DNA from: Symsagittifera roscoffensis | Taxonomy: Eukaryota > Xenacoelomorpha > Acoela > Convolutidae | Length of the DNA: 64,000 nt | Assembly (NCBI RefSeq): GCF_963678635.1 | Contig: NC_087066.1 | Span: forward strand, 45,805,225-45,869,224 | Direction: 5' to 3' | Made by a program: the position numbers and the translations under genes | Notes under the pieces: model-generated | Database searches by the model: none | Told to the model about the DNA's origin: nothing | The model's input: only the letters and a program-made list of their open reading frames with translations | Part shown: positions 47,101 to 54,806 of the stretch, piece after piece | Numbering within the stretch: the first letter of the stretch is position 1 | How the letters are laid out: each line of letters starts with the position of its first letter

Positions 47101-50100
47101 ATCTAATTCAAGCTCCGACTGGTTTTATCTGATATGCTCGAGATAGCTGAAAGAAAATTTTGAGAAAAAAATGAATTACGAAGAAAGTATATAAATCACT
47201 GCAGCGTATAGTACATTTACTGCAATAATTTACACTTGAAATTAAAAAACTACACATTTACATGAAATTACTTATAAAATTCAAAACATGCACATCATCA
47301 ATATTATTCAAGTTTCTCTGGTAGAATTTAAAAAGAAGAAATGCTGAATAAATTGTGTAAAATTGACACAATTATCAGTTTTTGTAGTTTTCTGGGAACC
47401 ATTCGCCAATACTTTTTTGTTAGAAAGGAATAAGTTGTTCTTTTTCGACCCACAGAATCAGCAAAGTAGTAAGTTTTGTCCAGTCGAGCAATCATGATCC
47501 AGTGTTCTCCTCTATCATTCCTTGGAGCTGAGTTGATGATTGCAAAAGAGTATTTTATTGGTTGAGCTACTTTTTCAGTGGGGTAAGATCATGTACTTGA
47601 ACCTGAGCTCAGCAAATCTTTCTATAATTTGCAGAAAATTAAAATTATCCATCTTTGCAATTTTTTGTTGATTTTCATCTAAAAGCAAAAAAATTGATAG
47701 CTTGATAATGCATTTTAGGGTGAAAAATAAGATGAATGACTTATCACACGCATTTAGGTATTGAATCAACAAAGTCCCATACACAAGTCTTATGAACTCG
47801 ACAAAGGTTATTGAACACTGTTTCACAGTCTAGGTTGAAGAAACTTCTCGGATTTTCAATTAAACAGCATTCACTTTGGACTTTTTCTAGAGACTTAGGC
47901 ATGAAGAAAAACAAAATAGATACAATAACAATGAAAAAACCCAAAAAAACTACCAAATTTTTATAGGAATCTGGAAACTAAAAAAAATGAACACTTAACG
48001 ACTGTTCCGAATTTGTCAATTTGAACATTTGATAGTCTTTTTCCCACGACTATCACTTCGGTTACCTGCTCCAAGGGAAACTGGAAAAACATTTCCAATC
48101 GAAAGCGTTCTCCACTAAGTTCTGGATAATGCAACTGTTCAGCTGCAACCTGTAGTGAAGTCAAATCAAAAACAAGAATATAGTGAATTTGAAAATTTTC
48201 CATAGGAAGAGCTGGGAAATCTTCACTTAATTGCATTGCTTTCATTGTTATAACACAAGGGCGACAAGGAGAATTTGTATCTATTGAAAAAATTGCTTTT
48301 GCACTCCGGAGAAATCTAAGCTCTCTCAAATGAAATAGTTGTCTCATCGATGAAAGGGTTTTCATGAAAGGATTCCGCAAAATATCCTCTCATAGATGAA
48401 AAGATTTTCATGAAAAGATCCCGCAGCAGCTGATTTTGTAATCATTCCAACAGCTATTGTTCTTATTGGAGCGTTATTGTATATATTTTCCTGTAAGAAT
48501 TGGTTTTGACGAGATGGAATGATAAAGGTTCTTGCTATAGTTTTCATGTAATTGTATTGAGCAGGTATTATTTCCAGATTCCATTGTAAGTATTGATGAT
48601 TACGTTCAGCAACTAAAATTCTTCTAGTAAACAGCAAAAAAAACAACAATTTTAAGACTTACATTTGGATTATCAGATAGCATGTAAAAATTAGGTCTAG
48701 CTCGATTTAGTTTAATTCGAACTTTGGTATTTGGTAGCCTTTTTCGATTTTGAGTCAATATGTGTTCCAACACACGAACTGAAAGCTACCAAAGCAACAA
48801 CTTGGATTGGAAAACACGTTCCAATTTCTGTATCAATATCCTCGAATCTGATAGATGAACCAATTTCTCTTTCTTTAAGGACCCGCAAAAACTTGTAATC
48901 AACCATGAAATTTTGGCAGAGAAAAGTAGAATCGAAATGAGAAGTAAATTTCAAGATGTTGGAAGAGTAGTGAACAAGCAAATGACCAAAATTTTCCAGG
49001 AGCTGAAAGAAAGATGTCGAAATTATCCAACTGAGTATGAAGACGAATGTAAAGAGGACACAGAGAAACTGAAATGTCAACCCAGTTTTTAAGAATTCAG
49101 AAAAATCAGCTGATTGAATTGAAACAAAATCTAAAGAGATATCTTAACCCGTTACCTGTATTCGGATTCAACAGTGGAAGATATGATCCGAACTTGATCA
49201 AGAGCTATCTGATTCCCTTCTGAATCAATGATAAAGAAGCTGAACCAATGGTCATCAAAAAGGCCAACGATTTCATATCCTTCAAGTTTTGAGACATACA
49301 GTTTCTAGATATCATGAAGTTTTTGGGCGGAGCAACATCTTTAGATTCGTTTCTTAAAGCCTATACAGCAAGTGAGACAAAAAAATTTTCCCTTATGAGT
49401 GGTTTGACAGTGCCGACAAGCGATAGAATGAAGAGTTACCTCCATACGAAGCCTTTTTCAGTAAACTGAGAACAACAACCAACTTGATAAAGACTTTAAG
49501 AATTATCAGAACCTAAGATCAAGTGGACTTGATGAGCAACAAGCACTGAAGAAACTTCAAATCAAAACAGTACCAGCATCTGGAGGGGATAATTACAAAT
49601 ATTTACAGATTTGGCAGAAAAATGGAATGATTACATTTAAGGATTTTTTGCGGTGTTACAACAAAGATGTTGTTCCAACCCTTGAAGCAATGCAAGAAAT
49701 GGTTCAGTTTTATCATCAGAAAGAAATTGATATGCTAAAACTTGGACGTACTCTTCCAAATCTGGCAAAAAATTGTCTGCACAAATTAACCAATGAAAAG
49801 TTCTACCCATTTTGCGAAAGTGACAGCTTTGTGCGAGAAAATTAGAGAGGATATGACGGGTGTACCATCAATTGTGTTCAGGCAAAAAGCTGTTCTCGCT
49901 ATTTTGAGAACATGGTCATGTATTTTTACCAAGAAACAATACCATAATGCAGAATTGACAGCTTCCACACATCTGAAAATCAAAAGAAAATTGACTGTTT
50001 CAATGTAGATGGATATTGCGATCACTGCAAAAGTGTTTGAAGCTACGGGATGCTATCACCACTACTGTCCTCGCCAGGAAGCTCGTCCATCAATGAGCGA

Positions 50101-53100
50101 TGAAGATATTGAGAGGAAACAAAAAGCGAGTGATATATTATTTGAGACGGGAATATAATTGCGAAAAAGGATACAAAATCGAAGAGATTTGGGAATATGA
50201 GTGGTGGCAAAATTTCAAAACGAACAAAAAAATTAGGATTCACATCCCATCCAACTTTCTCTATAAAAGACCTTTCTGTACAGAATGTTTACTGGAAAAA
50301 ATAGGAGATGGATCCCTTCAGGCTATATTCAGTGTGACTTAGTGGTTCCAGATGAACTGAAAGCAAAATTTGCTAATTTTCCTCCAATCTTCAAAAAAAA
50401 AACACCGAAGTTGGAATACATGATATCGAGGAATATATACAAAAATATGCAATTGAAAATGATCTTCTTAAGCACCCCCAGCGAATGCTAGTATCTAATT
50501 CCAAACTGGAAAATGCTTCTATCATTACTCTCTTCAATTTCTATATGGAGCTTGTTTACAGTGTACAAAAGTTTACCGCTTTGTACAGAATTCCCCTCGA
50601 AAATACTTCAACAGGTAGTTTGTTCAGTCAGTTGTTGATGCAAGAAGTGAAAGAGACGAGAACCCTTTATCCGGAGTTATTGCAGAGACTATGAAATTTT
50701 AAGGTAATTCATCCTACGGTTACCTGATATTGAATAGATCGAGACATAGGATCACAAAGTATTTGAATGATGAGAAAGCACACAAAGCAATTAATGAACC
50801 ACTCTTCAAATGATTGAACACTGTTCAGAAAAACTTGTATGAGATTGAGTTACTAAAGTCAAAAATTGAGCACAGAGAACCCATAATTGTCGGGTTTTTT
50901 ATTCTGTAGTATGCAAAGCTGAGAATGCTTGAGCTTTACAACAAAAATTTTTGACAAGTTTTGAGATGTAAAGAAGTTTGAGGAATTCGAAATGGATACG
51001 GATTCGCTATATGTAGCTCTTGCTGAGGAAAACTTGTATGATTGTAACTGTTCGGGGAAAAAAGGAGACTGGGAAAAGTTGGGAAAAAATGGTTGCAGAG
51101 ATTAATTTAGAGCAGATTCAAAAACGATCTTTTTCCACGATTACGTTGTAGCGTTCACACAGAACACGATAAACGAGAGACTGGACTGTGAGAGCCTGCC
51201 CAAAACTCTTACCATTGATTTACCATGTACCAAAAAACTAATTACAAGACTTTCATTCCACAATCTACACGTAATTGTCGATCCCACAATCTACACGATC
51301 CCACACTCATTTCCGCAGGCTGTAAAAAGTGGGTTAAAACATAAATAGACTGGGGAATTATACCGGCACACAGAGTAGTAGACTACTTTCCATTGGTACC
51401 ATTTTTTGAAAATCAGTCAAGTAATTTTGGAGAAAACTAAATTTTTGAAAAAAGTGAGAAATTTTTCCAAAGCGTTTTATATAAAAAAATATAAAAAATT
51501 AAAAAACCCGATCCTATACATTTTCATAGTACCTGTTTTTATCAAAAAGGAAACAAGTGAACACTTTTATTTGCGAGTTAGCTTAGAAAAAACAAGGCTC
51601 GTAATAATACACTAAGCTGATCGCAAGAGTAAACAAAGAAAATGAACTCAAGTTAAAAAAAATCAAAGTTCAAACCGCGAAAATGTACATTTGGTCCTTT
51701 ACAAATTTTAAGACTTTTTCCTGTAAAACAACAAAAAAATCGCCATGACCTAAGAGTATTCACTACGTTCATGACTCTTAATAATGAGAAGTGACCATTA
51801 AGAGGGGAACTGATATTGGGTCTACTGACATGGTCCATCTGTCGATGTCCGGAGGGGGTTCACATGCCTCATACATAGCCTTGATTGACTGGGGTCTGGT
51901 GCCTGCTACCAGGAAGCTCAGCTGCTCACTCTGCGTCACTTTGAACGGCTGTCGTTTATTGACGTCCGTCAGATTTACTGAAACAAAACATTCACATACA
52001 CTATAACAAGCCTTCAGTTTTTCGATTTAAAGCATCCTTGAATTCCACGGACAACGAATCGGAGTGTTGAAAGGCAGGCCGACTGAACAATACCAAACTT
52101 TCATACACGTCGCCTTTAGTTATATAGAATAGACCCAACTAATGACAGTTCATTCTTAAAAATTGTTCTTACCAGTCTGCAAAACAAAGATATTTAAACC
52201 CTTCTAAAAAAGAAAAAACTCAAAGTTTGAATCCAAAATCAAATATTTATGAGGGTAGTTTTTCAAAAAAAAAAGCCAAAAAGTTTGAAAAAAAAATATG
52301 GTCAAAAAATCAGTTTTGATTTTTTAGAAGGTCATTACTTTCCGTGTTAAAAAAAATTAGGTGTGTCAATTGATTCAGGGGAGATTTTCATTACCTGTCC
52401 TTTTGATTGAAAACAAAAATTCAGAATTGGGAGGGTAGTTTTTGAGAAAAGTCAAAAAGTTTCCAAAAACGGTAAAAAATCAGTTTTGACTTTTTCGAGG
52501 CCATAACTTTTTGTGTAAAAAAAATGGGCATAGCCGCTAATGCAGCTTCACACGACATGTTTTAACCATTTCATTCAATATCTTAGATTTGGCAGGGTAG
52601 CTTTTAAGATGTAAAAAAAACCCAAAAATATGGGTCAAAATCCCCCCCCCCCCCACACACACACACACAGAAAGTGGAGTAAGGTAAAAAAAAAAGACTA
52701 GGAATTATGCAGGCACATAGGGTAGTGGGTGGACTTCCCATTGGAACCACTTTTTTGAAAATCGGTAGAGTCGTTTTTGCGGTAAGGTTTTTTTTGAAAA
52801 AAGTGAAACACTTTTCCAAAGCGTCTCAAAAAATGTTTTAAAAAATTAAATTAAACCCGATCTCACACATTTTCATAATAACTGTTTTTATCAAACATGA
52901 GTTTTGATAAATAAATCAAACCAACATGTTTCGTCGGATGGGTTGAGTCTGTGCACTTGAGACTGTACATCATCTAATCTGGTTCTAAGAGCATTCGTTC
53001 GCTGGTTAACATTGTCGGCTTTAACGATCAGCTCTTTAAAAATATCTTGAGCTAGATGACTAAGATCGCCCAGTTGCCGGATAACTTGCGTGAAGGACGC

Positions 53101-53178
53101 ATTTGAAAAGTCCTCCCAGCTGTTTGCATCAGTTATTGACAGACTCTCAGGGTTGATTCGTCTAGTAGCGAGAGGCAT
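41012..53178 (-). CDS. WASF: WASF/WAVE (SCAR) family actin nucleation-promoting factor
   Basis: Exons: 53178-52926, 51977-51830, 45368-45251, 43977-43170, 41184-41012. They join in phase to 1500 nt (499 aa plus stop), within the usual family length of about 500-560. WAVE proteins sit in the WAVE regulatory complex at the leading edge and, when released by Rac, activate Arp2/3. Residues 1 to about 170 form the SCAR homology domain: start MPLATRRINPESL, then a helical part, then YTDPAFFFNIW matching the family's YTNPSYFFDLW block. A basic stretch follows (about 165-215), then a polyproline region (about 241-396), WH2 (RSNLLNQIQSGVKLR, about 401-416), a second WH2/beta-thymosin-like motif (about 433-451), a central helix and an acidic end closing with Trp499. 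The ATG lies 5 nt after a TTTCAG acceptor, so a 5' UTR exon or a trans-spliced leader is likely. Intron 2 (6.45 kb) carries a Polinton-like insertion. Identity is firm from order and motifs. Confidence 0.93.
41550..42900 (+). repeat. 190-bp degenerate tandem repeats in WASF intron 4 (about 6-7 units)
   Basis: Recurring order per unit: CGCTAATGCAG...GAGCTTCCC, ACCTGTTATCTCCATTGA, GGTTTGGCAGGGTAGTT, GAGAAAAGTCAAATAGTTTC, AAAAACGGTCAAAA, then ATAACTTTTTG. The periods are about 180-200 bp with high divergence. Not coding. Confidence 0.65.
42930..43000 (-). mobile_element. tRNA-like SINE fragment in WASF intron 4
   Basis: The minus strand reads TATGGCGAAGTTATTAAGAG (A-box-like) and ATGCTCGAATCCAGCAGG (B box) about 35 nt apart. 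This is the best-preserved pol III box pair in the window. Confidence 0.5.
43170..43977 (-). CDS. WASF: WASF exon 4 (basic region, polyproline, WH2)
   Basis: An 808-nt exon that is markedly GC-rich against its AT-rich surroundings because of proline and glycine codons. It holds the basic stretch, a Pro/Gly/Ala-rich region with runs of 7-11 prolines that would bind profilin-actin and SH3 domains, and WH2 motif RSNLLNQIQSGVKLR. The last codons start a second actin-binding motif (HSNLLEGIKG) that continues across a GTAAGT donor into exon 5. Long reading frames on the other strand and in the other frames here are by-products of the GC-rich repeats. Confidence 0.93.
44190..44565 (+). mobile_element. 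AGGGGCGGATCTAG family, old copy in WASF intron 3
   Basis: It keeps the interior order (GATTTTCAAAAAA..., GTCGAAATTTTG, GATTTCCCAGCTC, the Cys-free AAATTTTGCC block) and the CCGGCCCCTAA end, with strong divergence. Confidence 0.45.
45251..45368 (-). CDS. WASF: WASF exon 3 (end of SCAR homology domain)
   Basis: Encodes residues 134-173, with LKKYTDPAFFFNIWAAELM followed by a charged helix entering the basic region. The acceptor is TCTAG and the donor AAG|GTAC in phase 0. Confidence 0.9.
46440..46520 (-). mobile_element. tRNA-like SINE fragment in WASF intron 2
   Basis: The minus strand reads CCGTGGCTGAGCCGTTAGTA, then about 35 nt on AGGTCGCAAGTTGGAATCTC. A and B boxes have tRNA spacing. It is related to the fragment at 19.3-19.4 kb. 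Confidence 0.45.
46930..47040 (+). repeat. Left terminal inverted repeat of the Polinton-like element
   Basis: TTACGTGTATGTTGTGGAAT and GGTTCATGGTAAGTCAATGG pair with the reverse complement of 51200-51290. The outer boundary is uncertain because the pairing fades beyond about 46960. Confidence 0.65.
47235..47650 (-). pseudogene. Adenain-type cysteine protease of the Polinton-like element, frameshifted
   Basis: In this family the protease matures capsid proteins. On the minus strand the frame near 47.56-47.40 reads FAIINSAPRNDRGEHWI, which places the catalytic His in a GEHW context, followed by YYFADSVGRKR, the acidic-residue block. The catalytic Cys segment (LCQFYTIYSAF) and the conserved C-terminal helix follow in another frame to about 47240, so at least one frameshift separates them. 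A stop or frame change also separates the N-terminal part (about 47650-47580). The match rests on motif order, not on alignment. Confidence 0.65.
47744..47956 (-). pseudogene. Small Cys-rich ORF with N-terminal membrane segment, Polinton-like element
   Basis: A 70-codon frame opens with a strongly hydrophobic segment (VVFLGFFIVIVSILFFF), followed by about 45 residues with six cysteines. It lies between the candidate structural gene and the protease on the same strand. I do not recognise it. Its position suggests a virion membrane protein, which is inference only. Confidence 0.4.
47961..48725 (-). pseudogene. Candidate structural protein of the Polinton-like element (F54H12.2-like family)
   Basis: Two overlapping frames (48649-48362 and 48380-47961), plus an N-terminal piece reaching about 48725, cover one protein interrupted by frameshifts. 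Recognisable segments are YNYMKTIARTFIIPSRQNQF, MKAMQLSEDFPALPMENFQ and HYPELSGERFRLEM, which resemble a family of uncharacterised proteins (often named after worm F54H12.2) found beside PolB genes in invertebrate genomes. Being between PolB and the capsid-type protease makes a capsid role plausible. That is inference from context, and HHpred against jelly-roll capsids would test it. The N-terminus ends abruptly where the polymerase remnant starts. Confidence 0.6.
48730..51095 (+). pseudogene. Protein-primed DNA polymerase B remnant of the Polinton-like element
   Basis: Exonuclease motif I (FFDFESICVP) is near 48745 and the FNSGRYD-type exo block near 49172. A FLDIMKFLGG stretch follows, then the palm/TPR region in the 49627-49845 frame (YNKDVVPTLEAMQEMVQFY). 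Further on come the IWEYEWW block (about 50180-50210), the FYGNSSYGYL-like motif (about 50700) and the catalytic MDTDSLYVAL motif C near 50990-51020. The order is that of family-B, terminal-protein-primed polymerases. The frame changes at least five times and several stops occur, so it is inactive. The N-terminal region ahead of exo I is absent. The frame 49080-48712 on the opposite strand is a by-product. Confidence 0.82.
51195..51320 (-). repeat. Right terminal inverted repeat of the Polinton-like element
   Basis: Contains a second internal copy of the GTGTAGATTGTGGGATCG motif, so the end carries a short tandem duplication not seen at the left. Confidence 0.62.
51370..51560 (+). repeat. Direct repeat flanking WASF exon 2, copy 1
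   Basis: Contains CCATTGGTACCATTTTTTGA, GAAAAAAGTGAGAAATTTTT and TTTTCATAGTACCTGTTTTT. It matches 52730-52895 in the same orientation. Confidence 0.65.
51830..51977 (-). CDS. WASF: WASF exon 2 (SCAR homology domain, middle)
   Basis: Encodes residues 85-133, including NLTDVNKRQPF and a YEACEPPPDID block that corresponds to the Tyr-Asp-x-Cys-Glu-x-Pro-Pro-Pro segment of WAVE proteins. The acceptor is TTTCAG and the donor GTCAGT in phase 2. This exon shows no useful long ORF in isolation and was found from its homology to the family. Confidence 0.88.
52240..52640 (+). repeat. 190-bp repeats in WASF intron 1 (2 units)
   Basis: Two units with TGAGGGTAGTTTTTCAAAA / TTGGGAGGGTAGTTTTTGAG and AACGGTAAAAAATCAGTTTT. 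Same family as 41.55-42.9 kb. A poly-C/(AC)n tract follows at 52642-52670. Confidence 0.6.
52730..52895 (+). repeat. Direct repeat flanking WASF exon 2, copy 2
   Basis: CCATTGGAACCACTTTTTTG, GAAAAAAGTGAAACACTTTT and TTTTCATAATAACTGTTTTT. It ends about 30 bp before the exon 1 donor. Confidence 0.65.
52926..53178 (-). CDS. WASF: WASF exon 1 (SCAR homology domain, N-terminal half)
   Basis: Encodes residues 1-84. The MPL start, the helix with IRQLGDLSHLAQDIFKEL and the following heptad-like stretch are diagnostic of the WAVE N-terminus, which packs against ABI and BRK1/HSPC300. The exon ends in phase 1 at donor GTTGGT (52925). This weak donor was chosen because only this phase restores the family's continuing helix in exon 2. 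Confidence 0.9.
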
Positions 53179-53579
53179 AAGATCTGAAATATTGTTACTT
53201 TAAACTGTCACAAAAAAAGAACACTTAATTGGTGAATTGAAATAACTTTCAAGAAGCAAGTGTAAGTCTCCTTCACATTTCACTTTTAATTTACAGATTT
53301 TCACATTATACATAATTAAACATTAAACATTAATTACTACTAAAATATTAATAAGGCAATCAGAAAAACTCAAATAAATTTGAAGTCTTTCCATGACAGT
53401 TTACCATTGGTTGTCACTAGGATCTTCCCTAATAAAAAAAAGGTCAATTAAAATGGGCCCTTCCGTCATGCGACGGTACGTGCACAGGTTGGATAGGGCC
53501 GTACCAACGCTAAATAAATACATCGGCAAAATTTTATGAATAAATCAAGTCGATATAAATGCATCAAGAGATTTGTCAA

Positions 53580-54350
53580 TTAAAATCTACCCTCCTCGAT
53601 TATAGCACAAACAGAATTGTCTATGTTGGATGTATTTTTAAGATTTTTGCACCCACTTAGGCAGAGGATTGCACTCCTCAGATGTGCAAAACTTGTTTTT
53701 GTTCTTATAAAGTTTATTGTGTCCGAGTATGATTCGTTACGTTTCTCGCTTAGTTTCTCTGCTAGTTTCTGGATGGTTTTTGTAGAGCCTGGAGCTGCTC
53801 CTTCGGTACACGCCAAAATGAGTGGAACAAAGCTGCTGTGTTCCACATCCAGAATTCTTTGTTGGTATTTTATTGTTTTGACACTCTCATGATATTTGTA
53901 GGCGTCAGATATAGTTTTGGGGCAGGATTTAGCATGGGAGTTAAAAAATTTTACATCGAAAAAGGTTCGACTTAATCGGCCTCCTCAGAATCCATTTGCC
54001 TTGATGTCAAGTCGAGCCGCATCTTCAGTAGTGGTTGTTGTGTTGTGAAAGCTTTCGCCTTCCGACGATTGAAGTTTCGGCTTTATTTCAAAATCATGGT
54101 ATACTTCGTCCAGGAGTGTCACAAAGGTATCGCGAATTTCATTGTGTCTTAGGTGAGTGTATCCACTTTTGGGACAGAGTAGAGGGAGTGTCAGTGTGAA
54201 CGGTTGTCCACATGGGCACGTATTTGGGGTGTTTAGTGGTTCCCATCCATATCTCAGATGTAATCATCTTTAAACTTTGATTTGTTGAGAGAAAACTTGT
54301 TTTTTTAAGTCTAGCACGCTTAGCCAACTCGATGCTTCTTTCTGTGACGC
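53580..54350 (-). pseudogene. C-terminal tail of a reverse-transcriptase-bearing retroelement ORF
   Basis: Minus-strand pieces spell SGYTHLRHNEIRDTF (about 54170), AARLDIK (about 54010) and FDVKFFN (about 53950), then an intact frame at 53846-53580 with VEHSSFVPLILACTEG-like and LSEKRNESYSDTINFIRTK segments. This order is the well-known tail found after RT in a group of invertebrate and fish retroelement ORFs. The RT itself is missing. The copy is truncated at 5' and carries several frame breaks. It lies just upstream of WASF exon 1. Confidence 0.6.
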
Positions 54351-54806
54351 TAGATTTATTGTCAATTTTTTTTCTGATCTTAATTAGAGATATATCAATA
54401 TTCTTGAATCTTAATTTAATTTTTCAGTCAGACAGTACGTCATCTGAGGATATATTTTGCTGAAAATTGTTCCTTACGTTTACTGATCTTTTGGAAAAAG
54501 AATTTTGAATGTATATACTGTATTATCGTTCAACTAGGTAAAATGTTGTTCCTGGGTTTTCCTCGAATTGACAATTTAATTATTTGATTTTTTCATAAGC
54601 TGGAGTCAATTGTTTTTGATTTTCTACACGTGGTAAACCGATTTCTAGTCAGGAAACACTGAAGCTGGCTTTAGATTATATTTTAATCGGGGTATGTCAT
54701 TTTTTGCACGATTGCAATAAAATTCTATGGCCAAATTACTTGTTTTGCGAGTGAAATTTATAGATTTGTTGAAATTTTGCTCAAAAAATTGCTGGGTAAT
54801 GTAGAT

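Larger units (their letters stand above)
46930..51320. mobile_element. Compact Polinton-like (virus-like) DNA transposon, decayed
   Basis: The ends form an inverted pair: left 46965-47030 (ATTACGTGTATGTTGTGGAATG...TTTTTTGGTTCATGGTAA) and right about 51200-51270, reverse complement, with the same ATTACGTGTAGATTGTGGAATG and TTTTTTGGTACATGGTAA blocks. Inside are a protein-primed DNA polymerase B (plus) and, on the minus strand, an adenain-type cysteine protease, a small membrane ORF and a candidate structural gene. This gene set is the Polinton/Maverick core, but the 4.4-kb length is far below the usual 15-20 kb. No integrase or packaging ATPase is visible. All genes have frameshifts or stops. 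It lies wholly within WASF intron 2. Confidence 0.78.

Noticed and set aside
48712-49080. 122-codon minus-strand frame with hydrophobic start beside the Polinton-like structural gene
   Set aside because: The opposite strand carries the polymerase exonuclease region with motif FFDFES, so the minus frame is a by-product.
51406-51615. 69-codon Lys-rich plus frame inside WASF intron 2
   Set aside because: It lies in a non-coding direct repeat whose second copy (52.73 kb) does not keep the frame.
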